Shown here piece by piece: positions 32,513 through 42,540 of a stretch of DNA of 42,540 nucleotides; the first letter of the stretch is position 1, and every line of letters begins with the position of its first letter. The DNA is from Porogramme epimiltina (lineage: Eukaryota; Basidiomycota; Agaricomycetes; Polyporales; Polyporaceae), in the NCBI GenBank assembly GCA_900155495.1, contig FTLJ01000657.1:1-42540 (forward strand). Reading direction: 5' to 3'. The notes beneath the pieces were generated by a model. It searched no databases and was not told the DNA's origin. It worked only from the letters and a program-made list of their open reading frames with translations. Both the position numbers and the translations under genes were made by a program.

Positions 32513-34137
32513 ATGCGCCCCATCATGAACCTCCATGTCGCCCTCCTCGTCTTCCTCCTCGCCCACGCCGCCCCGACCGACGCCGGACTCTTTGCGCGGA
32601 GCACCGAGTCCCTCACCCGTGCCGCGAACCGCCTCCACCACCGCGCCGCCAAGCGCAGCGCAGGGCTGGCCAAGGACCTCCGCCGTGCGTTCTCGGGGAT
32701 GTACCCCCAGGAGCTCGCGGCGACCGGCAACGGACAGCGCGTCTACTGTGTTAACACCGGCGGCACCTCCCTCACCGGCGGCGCGAACGACACCTCAAGT
32801 TCCGACGGGTCATCGGACAGTAGCAGCAACTCAAATGGCACCTCCAGTGCGTCGTCATCTGGAGCTGCGTCGTCGGGGACTAAGAGCGCTTCTTCGACAG
32901 CGTCCTCTCCCTCGTCCACCTCCGGCGCGACGTCTCCGTGGAAACTCGCAAAGTCCTACGTACGTCCGCATTTGCTCGGAGCAAGCGCGTTTACCTGACA
33001 TACACCATAGCAAGGAGAATCATTCTTCAACGGCTGGGACTTTTTCACGGATGCCGACCCTACGCACGGCGTTGTTGACTATGTAGACCAGAACACAGCA
33101 GTGAGTAACCTCTCCTCGCACTCGTCTACCCCCGTTTCACACCACTCCCTTCACAAAGCAATCCGCGAACCTAATCGAGATCAACGACGCCGGGCACGCC
33201 ATCATGCGCGTCGACACGACCCCGCAGGTGTCGGGGAACCGCCGCTCGGTGCGCATCACGACCGAGTACACCTACACCGGCGGACTCGTCCTGCTCGACG
33301 CGGTGCACATGCCGACCGGGTGCGCGACGTGGCCCGCCTTCTGGTCAAATGGCCCGGACTGGCCGAACAACGGCGAGATCGACATCGTCGAGGGCGTCAA
33401 CGACTACTCGAACAACCAGGCGACGATCCACACCGCGCACGGGTGCACTATCCCCTCGTCGAGTAGCGCCGCGCTCGGCATCACCGGGAACGTCGTCGGC
33501 GGGACCAATTGCGCCGCGGCTGAGACTGGGAACGCGGGGTGCGGGATGACGGCGACCCAGAGCAACACGTACGGCGTTGGGTTCAATAACAACGGCGGCG
33601 GCGTGTATGCCAGTGCGTATTTGTTTACCATCCTGCGGCCCCTAGATGTTAACGTTCAGCTGTTCTCAGTGCAATGGGTCGACAGTGGCATCTCCGTCTG
33701 GTTCTTCCCTCGTAGCAACATCCCCTCCGACATCTCTTCAGGCTCGCCGATCCCAGACGGGTGGGGCAAGCCCATGGCGTTCTGGCCTGCGTCCGGCTGT
33801 GAGCCCAGCAAGTTCTTCAACTCGCATTCGTCCATCTTCGACACAACGCTCTGGTGCGTTCTTTGGTTGTACATGCTGTGGGACACCTCGCGCTGACATC
33901 TCCGTGGGGTAGTGGCGACTGGGCGGGCAACGTGTGGAACGATGCGGGGGCTCCGGGCCAGGAGCAGAGTTGCGCCGCGCGTGTCGGTGTGTCGACATGC
34001 GAGGACTACGTCAGGAACCACGGCTCGTCTTTCAGCGACGCATGTGAGTGCCATTCCGACGCCTCGGCTTGCGAGTACATTGCTGACAATCCGTAACAAC
34101 AGACTGGGAAGTCAACTATGTGAAGATTTTCCAATAG
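32513..34137 (+). CDS. Secreted GH16 endo-beta-glucanase (GH16A, 446 aa)
   Basis: Exons 32513-32959, 33011-33100, 33159-33612, 33670-33853, 33913-34043 and 34103-34137 give 446 residues. A second in-frame ATG at 32525 (MNLHVALLVFLLAHAAP) starts directly at the signal peptide and could be used instead. After the signal come about 60 residues with basic pairs, a Cys-containing segment (YCVNTGGTSL) and a Ser-rich linker (about 90-145). The catalytic GH16 domain follows, from SFFNGWDFFTD. The active site GEIDIVEG supplies nucleophile Glu, assisting Asp and acid/base Glu (about 252, 254, 257). LCGDWAG and the closing YWEVNYVKIFQ are typical of fungal laminarinase-like enzymes acting on beta-1,3(1,4)-glucans. 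Possible roles are wall remodelling or glucan feeding. It is the paralogue of the gene at 39245-41026. Confidence 0.94.
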
Positions 34138-34592
34138 AGCCTCCCCACCACATGTGCTGCAATATATGGAGATCTCCCCTGGTGTTTGCAGGGTATCGTA
34201 TCTAGAGGTTATGTTAAACGACATTTACGAGCATTTATACGGGGGACTGCATGTACGGATATACTTTACGGTCATTGTAGCACTTATTATTAGATCGTCC
34301 CTTTGCGAGCACAGATACCTTATCCAGAGCATCGACCCTTGAACAGTACGATCACGTACTGGCGTTCGGCGTAAACATGTTCACAATGCCCACAAGCACA
34401 CAACTATGACAGCCGGTGGAAGCTCATGCGCGGAGTGTCTTGTTGTGCATAACATACTACTGCATACATGAGGGAGCCGTTTTGCGCTGGGCCGACGCCG
34501 CTACCGCCGAAGCGGGTCGGGGGAGAAGGTGGAGAGTGACAAAGAAACCGAAAGCAACGACATGCAGGGAGGCAGGAAGATGCTAGAGGAGC
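34138..34592. other. Intergenic region between convergent genes
   Basis: About 455 bp holding the 3' UTRs of GH16A and RPS29. No gene is visible. Confidence 0.6.
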
Positions 34593-34974
34593 TCATCGGG
34601 TCTGTGAAGTAGGAGGTGCGAAACATGAGGCGATGCCAGTGAGGGGACACGCAAAGAGCTACGTACCTTGTTGAAGCCGATGGCGGCCGCCTTCTCGCGG
34701 AAGCACTGACGGCAGAGGTCGAGGCCGTACTTGCGGATGAGACCGGCCTGGTGCGCGCAGAGACGGCTGTAGAGAACGGGGTGGGTGAGTTCGCGTCCAC
34801 TTTCTCGTAGGAACCCCGGCGTGCCCAACATTCCCGTCCAACCTCATCGAAGACTCCCCATAACGCCCTAGTACCTCATCGTCCCGCAAAGGATGATAGA
34901 TGGGATACTCACCACTGACGGCTGCCCTTGCCGAACTTGCGGGGGCGAGAGAACCAAACAGAGTCGTGGGTCAT
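34593..34974 (-). CDS. RPS29: 40S ribosomal protein S29 (uS14), 56 aa
   Basis: Exons 34913-34974, 34667-34766 and 34593-34601 give exactly 56 residues, the usual length of eukaryotic S29. The protein starts [18 protein letters not shown] and continues [18 protein letters not shown], with two CxxC pairs (CRLC and CRQC) that bind zinc. It ends GFNKTR; the last exon encodes only Thr-Arg and the stop. It is part of the small-subunit head. The first intron (34767-34912, 146 nt) is longer than most in this window, as is frequent in ribosomal protein genes. The gene lies between GH16A and GNAT 2, and has no counterpart in the mirrored block at 37.5-41.0 kb. Confidence 0.97.
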
Positions 34975-35415
34975 TTTGGTAGGTCTTGAGGAGCGGAGTT
35001 GCTAGACGTGGACGGGTTCAGACCCTTGTCAAAACTCAAGAATGTGTAGCGGCAGGGCGTACCTTGTCCGGAGAGTGAGGGGAGGGCTTGCCGTAGGCGT
35101 CGATGTGCGCGCGGTAATTTGTGTTGTCCTGTACAGTCCCTCCCGCAAATAAGGTTCAGATGTATTGGAGCTCCGCCGGCGTGTCCCGGTGGCGCACCCT
35201 TCCCATGGGCGCTTGAACCACAGCCTCGGCGTCAACCATCAATAAATAAAGTCAATCGACGCTTCTATGGCACAACACCTGGATTGTAATCCTTGAATCA
35301 CTTACAGCACACTCGACTATGGCATTAACGCATTTTCTTCCCTCGTTGGTGGATAGTCCATAGGGCGAGTGAGACAGCAGATACATTTTCAAGTTACTCA
35401 TACGGTGCAGACATA
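34975..35415. other. RPS29 upstream region and GNAT 2 3' flank
   Basis: About 440 bp. On the minus strand a GTACGCC donor-like site near 35060 could mark a 5'-UTR intron of RPS29. No coding gene is supported. Confidence 0.45.
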
Positions 35416-36533
35416 TTATGTGAGAACGCATACGGTGACGTCCTCTGTACCTTGGAACACCGTTGCAATCCAGCCCTTCCGTCCCGTCTCGGGGTCTATG
35501 CCGCCCTTGTGCACGCCCCCATCGACCTCTGGGAGCAAGAACCCTACCTTCCTATACAAACCAGCCGCATTGCTTTTCGCCACATTGAGAACGACCTCCT
35601 CTTTGATCCCCACAGCTGGCGGACCCTCCGGGACACCCACGGAGCCATAATCCCCTGCCCCCAGGTAGTATCGCGTCACCGCCCGCACCATCGCCTCCCC
35701 GACGCCCTTCCGCCGGTGCGCTGGTACGACATACACGTTCCGGATCGCGATCGTGCGCGGGGTTGAGCGCCCGACGAGCACGAACCCCGCAGGGGCGCTG
35801 TCGCCACTGACGCGACAGATCCAGACGAGGCCACTGGCCACGGGGCCGGAGAGGATAGCGTGCTCTTCTTCGGGAGTGTGCGGTTCGGACCACGTCCAGG
35901 ACTCCTCTTCGAAGGCGATGCGCAGGTGTATGATGGCCTCCAGGTCTGATGGGGTAGCGGGTGTGACGACATGCGGAGAAGGGGTGTAGGGGGCGGCTGA
36001 GAGCGACGCGCGTTTTGCGTACCCGACGTATGATGCGAATGCAGCGGGTTCGAATCGAGTCTGAGAGCCGCGCGAGCGGCGGAGGGATACCCAGGCATCG
36101 GTGAAAGCGGACACCACGTTGTCTGGACCCAATATGGGAGCAAGCACCAAGGGGTCGGGGAGATGGGCATATACAGTATCCACTAGAGAGGCTGCCGCAT
36201 CTCTGAGGATGTCTGGAGAGGTAGAGAAGATAGGCTCCGCGATAGACGTTATCGTAATGAGCCAATTGTCGTCGAGGGCTCCGCAGGAAAGAACAATCCT
36301 ATGTTGATGGCGAGCCCTCCGTTAACCAGATAGATCCCAGAGAAGCGCAACAGTAATACGTACAAGAGATCGTCTCCACGATACACAGCTAGTAGGTGGA
36401 TTGTCGTTGCATCCTGGCCAATGCGATCGGATACAGCTCCGACGCAGAAATTCATGAAACTGTCGTCCCAAGCTTTTGTTGCCTCCAAGAACGCATTGGG
36501 ACTGTCGAATTTTACAGTGCGGATGTTGGCCAT
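35416..36533 (-). CDS. GCN5-related N-acetyltransferase (GNAT 2, 350 aa)
   Basis: Exons 36364-36533 and 35416-36298 flank a 65-nt intron (GTACGT..CATAG). The acceptor at 36299 was chosen because it alone gives DLLIVLSCGALDDNWLITI, which aligns with the paralogues. The start is the ATG at 36533 (MANIRTVKF). An upstream in-frame ATG at 36551 lies only about 34 bp from the TATA box and would add MFPHLS. The N-terminal module (SPNAFLEATKAWDDSFMNF) and the GNAT motif A (AIRNVYVVPAHRRKGVGEAM) are clear, as is AGLYRKVGFLLPE near the end. It is divergent from GNAT 3, with which it forms the inner pair of an inverted duplication. Substrate unknown. Confidence 0.87.
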
Positions 36534-36577
36534 GGAGAGATGAGGGAACACTTGGGCCGGCGCATCAATTTGATTCT

Positions 36578-36585
36578 CTTTTATA
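36578..36585 (-). promoter_or_regulatory. TATA box of GNAT 2
   Basis: TATAAAAG on the minus strand ends about 45 bp before the ATG at 36533. The spacing favours that start over the in-frame ATG at 36551. Confidence 0.5.
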
Positions 36586-37449
36586 CTGTAATGACAGTGC
36601 AGTGGAAAATAATGCTGCGGGATCTCTCCTCAACTGAATTATGACTCGTTATTCAATCACGGGGTAAGGTTCTACTCACCTTTGTAAGTGTCCTGGATGA
36701 AGTCTTCGGTACCGCGGTACGACGCCCTGATATTACCGCACTTGCATCCCTCCTGATGTGTAAGCTCCGATTCTACTCGGGTCCTGTCCTATATCAACAT
36801 CGCGACATTACCTCTTCTGAGCGGCGACGGACCGCCCGGACGTCACGGTGACAACAGACCGCCAAAGTACCTGCGGGGTGCGTTCGCCGCCAGAAGAAGG
36901 ACGTCTTAGAGTCAGGTTTGCGTCACCGGTCTGGGGACTCTGGGCTTGAAGGCCCTTCGTGGGAAATCGCTCAAACTATGGCATTCAATCTAGCATCGGT
37001 GTTATGACGGGGATCTATAGTTGTTCATGATCAGATTACTCACTTCCAAGAAAGACAATCCCATTGATGATCTTGCGCGCGAAGTTGTAGTAGACTTCAA
37101 ATGGTCATAGGCGCTAACATGGCCCACTTTCAGTCACAGTATAAGCGCGTCTAAACTTCATAGTTCACTAATTTGAAGTACTACCTCGACCAACTGATCA
37201 AGGGCGTGAATGACCCAATTGCTCCGACACCAATCTCGGGGGCCCTTGAACCCTCTGGGTGGGGGTGTCGTACTTCATGATACTATTTCTGGCATTACAT
37301 TGACCACACAGTTCATGACATTGTCCGAAGCGGCGAGTACAGGCCTTGCAACGTGCGGGTAAGCATTCATTCCACGCTTGGCACTCCCGTTGTTCCCTCT
37401 ATCGAAGTTCATGGCGGAACCCTCACTGACAGGGAAAAGGCACGTTCTG
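36586..37449. other. Intergenic region at the axis of the inverted duplication
   Basis: About 860 bp between the divergent GNAT 2 and GNAT 3 genes. No gene is visible, and the long frames found elsewhere in GC-rich DNA are absent. The mirror axis of the flanking genes falls here, near 36.7-37.0 kb. Confidence 0.55.
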
Positions 37450-37457
37450 TATAAATA
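37450..37457 (+). promoter_or_regulatory. TATA box of GNAT 3
   Basis: TATAAATA lies 45 bp before the ATG at 37495, a spacing much like that in front of the divergent GNAT 2. The leader would be very short. Confidence 0.55.
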
Positions 37458-37494
37458 GGAAGAAGATGCCAACGAAAGCGTTGTCCGTAGCAAG

Positions 37495-38613
37495 ATGACG
37501 ACTTCAGCAAAAATACGGGTCATACGTTTTCAAGATGTCGCCTCGTTCGTGGAAGCAGCAAAGCAGTTCGACGACCCCTTCATGAACTTTTGCCTTGGCC
37601 CACTTATCGCCGAAAGCCTCGCCGATCCTAAGGAGGATGCTGATGCCGATACGAGCCAGGTCTTTCTATTCGGTGTCTTCCAAGAACATGACCTTTTGTA
37701 CGTCCTTGAGACTTCGCCTACCCGTGTAAGGGGTTTCGTTCGAGGGTTCTGACCGAAACTTATTTTCAGGCTCTGCCTCACCAAGGACGACTTCGCGTGG
37801 AAGCTATCCATCCCCTGCACGGCCAGCACGACCATGGCCTCCGCCAACGTCTTAACCAGCGCCGCCGGGCTTCTCGCCGCCGCCGTCCCCGACACCGTCT
37901 CCTTCGATAGAATCATCGGCCCCGAGCCCGTCACGAACGCCTTCGTCGACGCGCGGTGCGCCCACCTCGCCGCGCACGGCGCCCCCGTCCCGCACTTCGC
38001 CCCCACCCGCTGGTCCTCCCGCGTAAGCTACGTGACGCGCGCCTCCCTCCCGCCGCCCCCGCCCCCCGAGTCGCCCCCAGCATGCACAGTCGCGCTCGCG
38101 CGCCCAGAAGACCTCGACGCGCTCGTGCCCTTCTGCATCGGGTTCCGCGCCGAGTCGCCCTGGCGGCACGTCACGTCCCCGGAGGAGGCGCGGGCGATCC
38201 TCGCGGGGCGCGTCGCGTACGTCGCGCGCGTCGGCGGCGCGCCTGCGGGGTATGTGCTCATGGGCCGCGCGACGCCGCGCACGCTCACGATCGGGTGCGT
38301 GTACGTCGCGCCTGAATTTAGGCGGCGCGGCGTTGCGGAGGTGATGGTGCGCGCGGTCACGAGGTATTACCTTGGGGTGGATGCGCATGGGGTCGAGGGT
38401 GTGCCCGAGGGCGCGCCACCGGAGGTGGGGGTCAAGGAGGCGGTGACGCTGAATGTGGCAAGCGCGAGCGCGGAGGGGGTGTATCGGCGGGCGGGGTTCT
38501 TGTTTCCTGAAGGTGAGGGAGACGAGCGGACGGGCGGGGTGGACCCTGTTACTGGCCGGAAGGCGTGGTTTGTGTCCATCTGGAGGGAGACAGTCAAGGG
38601 GAACGAGGCGTAA
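37495..38613 (+). CDS. GCN5-related N-acetyltransferase (GNAT 3, 348 aa)
   Basis: Exons 37495-37697 and 37770-38613 flank a 72-nt intron (GTACGT..TTCAG) at the codon where the two paralogues are also split, giving 348 residues. The N-terminal module reads RVIRFQDVASFVEAAKQFDD then PFMNFCLG. The GNAT motif A is YVAPEFRRRGVAEVMVRAVT, and EGVYRRAGFLFPEGE lies near the end. The residues just before motif A (TIGCVYVAP) differ from the IRNVYV of GNAT 1 and 2, which may reflect another substrate or relaxed constraint. The second exon is markedly GC-rich and leaves long antisense frames open. Substrate unknown. Confidence 0.87.
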
Positions 38614-39244
38614 TGCCAACTCCTGAGCGACCCGGAAGAGTGGAGTTTGAAGGACACTTGACTCGCAGAGATTTAAGACGGGACTACGAGAATAAAATTT
38701 CAAGATATCTGTATGTAGTTTACTTGGCTGTATATCAAGGGGGCAGACGTTGTGCATGAATTGCACAACAATGAGATGATAATATAAGTACAAGGAGCAA
38801 AGATACAATATAATGGCACATGGGATATCATAGATACTCTATGCGTTAACGGCGACGACGCACTGTTACAACCGACCACAAGCGTCCATAGAAGCAGCGA
38901 GCATGCATAGCACTACTGTACTATTACTGTCATGGGCGGGAACGTGTGTATCGTAAGGGGGTCGTTAGAGGGCGGACCAGGATCCAGCTCCTGAATAGCC
39001 TGTTGTGAAGTTCCGCAGGGCGGGGTTTCTATGTATGTATGATACAGATGAGTAGCGTCCTTGTAAGATGTAGGCATGTGTGAGAGATGCAGGAGTCTTG
39101 ACTCGTTCGTTTTGCTCGATAATAGAGAGCCGTGATGACGTATATGCGCCTCGGGATATTGATTGTCTGACGCCCGTCCGGAAAGGGAGTCGGCGTGCGT
39201 ACTGAGCGGACGGGGGACGGCGGTACGTCGGAAGCGTCAACACT
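38614..39244. other. Intergenic region between convergent GNAT 3 and GH16B
   Basis: About 630 bp with both 3' UTRs. It corresponds by mirror symmetry to the interval that holds RPS29 on the other side, but no S29 sequence is present. Confidence 0.6.
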
Positions 39245-41026
39245 TCACGAGCTTTGGTAGATCTTGACGGACTTGACTTCCCAGTCTGTAAGATATAACA
39301 GTGAGCTGATAAGCAGCAGTGCAGAGAGGAGGGAGGGCCTTACAAGCTTCGCTGAACGACGCGCCGTTGGCCAGAACGAAGGAAGTGCAGTCCGCGACCC
39401 CCGTGCGCGTAGCGCAGCTCTGGTCCTGCCCCGGCACGCCCGTCGCGCTCCACACCGCGCCCGCCCAGTCACCGCTGCGGTTCGCCCGTCAGCCTATGCA
39501 CACGTAACGGCAGGAGCGCCGACGCAAATGTCACTCACCAGAGGGTGGTGTCGAAGATGGCGTTGTGGTCCGTGAAGTACGTCGACGGGTTGCACGTTGA
39601 CGCGGGGAACGTCGCGATCGGGGTGCCCCAGCCCGACGGCTCCGGAGCGCCGCTGTCGATGTCGCTGGGCACCGAGCCGCGCGCGAAGAACCACGTCGTG
39701 ATCCCATCGTCGTCCCAGAGCGCTGCGGCACATCATTCGTCAGAGGCTGCGATATGCAGAGGGAAGGGGAGGGAGGATACGTACTGGCAAAGACGCCGCC
39801 GCCGTTGCTGTTGAAGGGCGCGCCGAAGGAGTTCGTCGCGTCCGCGCGTACGCCGCATCCCGCGTTGGAGGTCGTGGCGACGGCGCAGTCGGTGGTGCCC
39901 ACGAGGGTGCCGGAGATGCCGAGCGTGGTCGGGTCCGACGAGGACATCGTGCAGCCCGGGTTGGTGTGGAGCGTCACCTGGTTGTTGGTGTAGTTGTTCA
40001 CGCCCTCGACCATGTCGATCTCGCCGCTCGAAGGCCAGCTGGCGCCTGTGGAGAGTAAGTTTGATGGTGAGCGGTGGCCGATGAGTTGAAAAAAAACACG
40101 ATGCGCACCGGTGCTCCAGAACGCTGGCCATGTGCCGCACCCGGTGGGCATGTGCACGGCGTCCAAGATAATGAGACCACCGGAGTAGGTGTACTGTGTC
40201 GTGATCCGTATGCTTTGACGGGTCGACGACACTGTCGCTGTAGTTTCGACGCGCATGATGGCGTTCCCATCGCTGTTGATCTCAATGAGGTTGGCCGATT
40301 GCTTTGAGCAATAATTAATATACCGTCGGAATTGGTAGCATAGAAGCGCTACTTACCGCGGTGGACTGATCGACGTATTGCACATTGCCGTGTGTTGTGC
40401 TGTCGACGTCGTTCGTGAAGGTCCATCCATCAAAGAACGAGCTTCCTTGCTGTGGGCAAGTTAAACGATGTGGACATCATATGCCGCCGAAAAAGGCAAC
40501 TCACGTAGTTCTGCGCGATCTTCCAAGAAGACGAGGAAGCTGTTCCCGACGGGCTCGACGCCGAGGATGACGCCGACCCGGTTCCGGTCGCTGTAACAGA
40601 CGCAGGAACGGAGACGGACGCGGATGTAGATACCGACGAGGATGCGGACGCGGACGCAGACACGGAAACCGATGAGTCGGTCGGAGAAGACACGCTCACT
40701 GAACTGGACCCACTGGATCCGTCGCCCGTGCTGTTACTCGCCCCCGACCCGTCATCCACCCCCGTACCTGTGAGGCTTGTCCCCGCATTGTTTATGCAGT
40801 AGTACTTGGACTTGGACTCGAGCACCTGGGGCTGCTGCTGGAAGCGCAGGCCGGCGTATGCGAGGCGCATGTCTCCGAGGAGCCCTGTGCTCCGCTTGAT
40901 AACGTGCCGGCGAACGTGGTGGGCTGCGCGCGCGACGGAGTCGGCCCCGCGGGGGAAGAGGCCAGCGTCCGAGGGCGCGGCGTTGGCGAGAGAGAGAAAG
41001 AGGATGAGGAGGGTGCGGGTAAACAT
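39245..41026 (-). CDS. Secreted GH16 endo-beta-glucanase (GH16B, 474 aa)
   Basis: Exons in order: 40505-41026, 40357-40449, 40109-40301, 39785-40045, 39539-39722, 39344-39474, 39245-39285, giving 474 residues. The ATG at 41026 opens the signal peptide (MFTRTLLILFLSLANAAP); the frame upstream lacks another ATG. As in GH16A, a basic segment, YYCINNAGTSL and a long Ser/Val-rich linker (about 85-170) precede the GH16 domain. The catalytic motif is GEIDMVEG (Glu 278, Asp 280, Glu 283 approximately), followed by LCGDWAG and the closing YWEVKSVKIYQSS. Its exons of 184 and 131 nt equal those of GH16A, and its 193+261 nt exons sum to the 454-nt exon of GH16A, split by one extra intron (40046-40108). 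Probable beta-1,3(1,4)-glucanase. Confidence 0.94.
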
Positions 41027-42540
41027 CTTGCGGGAGCGCAAAGATGAGGGGGGAAGTGGGGGAGTCGGTGGAGATGGTGGAAGGGAGACAAACCGCGGCC
41101 GGAGTGGGGTGCAGGCCGGAGGGTGGAATTTGGGCGAAAGCGCAGTCGCCTCGCGTGCCCGGATGTGGAGTCAGGTCTAGACCAGATAGCTGGCGCAGTG
41201 AGGGGAAATGAAGGAAGAGAATCCTGAGAGAAAGAGGCAGGGCATATATGCGCGGTCGGCAAAAGAACCGCGAGCCCTGCTCGGGGGTGCAGACTGTCGA
41301 CACGGCCGGGCGAGAGGTCCACAAAGTCCCACCCCAGTCTCTTGATCGGTGCGCCACAAAGGCGGCTTCCTTGGCGCCGTCCCGCCACCCGATCAGGCCC
41401 GGCGTCCACCGCGCGGACCGGCATCTCGTCATCCATTTGCGGGGCACTCCTCGCACTCGCCGTCGTCCCTCTCGTCAGTGTGGTCCCCGTCTCTGCGCTT
41501 CCCAGCCCAGCGCAATCCACAAAACTGCCTTATCGAGCATATCTGGATATCCGTACCACCCCGAGCATCCCGACATCCCTTCTTCCGCCTACCCTCACCT
41601 CGCGCTCCGACCCCTTCTTCCGCCTCATGCCCGCCCGACCAAAAATACCCCCGGATGCGCGTCGACATTAACGGCAAGTCCGTCGGAGCAACTCCGACAT
41701 ACCGAGCACCTTACGACGACGGCGCCAGAACATGACCGCACGAACCCGGCGCCCTCCCTCGACCGCTCCGCAACTTACGAAGGCACCCGACCCCGTGCGC
41801 GGCGCACGCGCGAAGGGGGGCAGCGAGCCACGGACGTGCGGACGCCGCGGTGGGCGCCGCAGCAGCCCTGGCCCTGGCCCTATCCTTCCTTTCCCTTTCC
41901 CCCCTGCTTCCCCCTCGGTGCGCAGCAAGAAGCGGTGCGGGACGGCCCTACCCACAGCACGCGTCGCGCCCTTGGGCCTTGGGCCGCGCACCCGCGCCCC
42001 GGCCGCGCTGAACTCAAACTTTGCGTGCGCGCCCCCCGCGCGGCCCCCACTCCGCAGGATCGACCACGCCGCCTTCCGAAGCCCGCGAAACGGTGGCTTC
42101 TCCCCGTCCTCCGCGGCACCGCCCTCGCGCCCGTGCCACCCCCGCTGCTCTGGCTCGACGTCGACGCGGTGCCGTCGCACACGCTTCCTGCGCTGGCCGC
42201 GCACCGCAAGCGGTGTGTGTGCGACTGTGATCTGCGCGGTTTTGGCGTGCGCGCGACCGCCACGCCTGTTGCGGACGTGTGCGCGAGTTGCGGTACGTGT
42301 GTGTGGCGATCCGGGGGAGCACGTAAGTTACGTCATCGCACGACCGTGCTGCGTGCATTTTCCGGCCTCGCGCACTGATTGTTCGACCGCTTGGGGAGTC
42401 GTGCGCGCTGCGATACAGGTCGCGTGAGTGTCTTGATGGCGCTCGGGGAGGGCCTCCTGAGAGTGGTGCAGATGGGCTATGCATTGCAGGTATATATCTA
42501 CTGGTCATAGAGGCGATACTACTATCGCGACATACGGTGG
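41027..42540. other. GC-rich region upstream of GH16B, no supportable gene
   Basis: About 1.5 kb. It includes the GH16B promoter, with a weak TATATG near 41245. Long frames are open on both strands (for instance 41248-42378 plus), but they overlap each other in several phases, lack domains and are explained by base composition. A gene entering from beyond the window cannot be excluded. Confidence 0.5.

Noticed and set aside
34767..34912. Possible box C/D snoRNA in the first RPS29 intron
   Set aside because: Two GATGAG stretches resemble a C box, but no matching D box (CTGA) or terminal stem was found.
37852..38808. 318-codon minus-strand frame
   Set aside because: Antisense to the GC-rich second exon of GNAT 3. 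Arg/His-rich shadow with no domain.
41248..42378. 376-codon plus-strand frame near the right end
   Set aside because: Low-complexity Arg/Pro/Ala sequence with several equally long frames on both strands. It is explained by base composition.
1..42540. tRNA genes, rRNA or CRISPR arrays
   Set aside because: A few GTTCGAxTC-like strings occur, but all lie inside coding exons or lack a cloverleaf. No direct-repeat array is present.

Overview
This window is nuclear DNA from a filamentous basidiomycete, most likely an Agaricomycete. The evidence is GC-rich coding sequence, many introns of about 50-70 nt with GTRNGT donors, a fungal CYP61 sterol desaturase, Pho85-type kinase, laminarinase-type GH16 glucanases, and secreted or membrane proteins of a style common in mushroom-forming fungi. 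All gene models were spliced by hand. Exon phases were checked to close in frame, and paralogues in the window were used to confirm several splice sites.

Layout. 1-2048: a long inverted-repeat element, probably a transposon relic. 2049-7135: gene-poor DNA with two short perfect palindromes. 7136-7764: a 91-aa four-exon protein of unknown function. 8401-13872: two tandem single-pass membrane proteins of one family, on the minus strand. 14880-15407: a small predicted mitochondrial helical protein. 16036-18350: ERG5, sterol C-22 desaturase. 18919-21391: an 804-aa disordered/coiled-coil protein. 21901-23114: a Utp12-domain ribosome-biogenesis protein, head-to-head with the PHO85 kinase (23547-25005). 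25297-27012: an Fpg/Nei DNA glycosylase. 27506-28629: GNAT acetyltransferase 1. 29382-31741: a GCNA-like SprT metalloprotease. 32513-41026: GH16 glucanase A, ribosomal protein uS14/RPS29, GNAT 2, GNAT 3 and GH16 glucanase B. 41027-42540: GC-rich DNA without a supportable gene.

The most distinctive structure is in the last third. GH16A(+) and GNAT2(-) mirror GNAT3(+) and GH16B(-) around an axis near 36.7-37.0 kb, with shared intron positions and several identical exon lengths. This looks like an old inverted segmental duplication, with RPS29 present in only one arm. Other points of interest are the paired membrane proteins whose introns are hidden in an open frame, a Utp12 protein without its usual WD40 half, a SprT protease with four SUMO-interacting-like motifs, and two GC-AG introns. 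Most genes are unrelated housekeeping functions (sterol synthesis, nutrient signalling, ribosome biogenesis, DNA repair). No operon-like pathway or secondary-metabolite cluster is visible.
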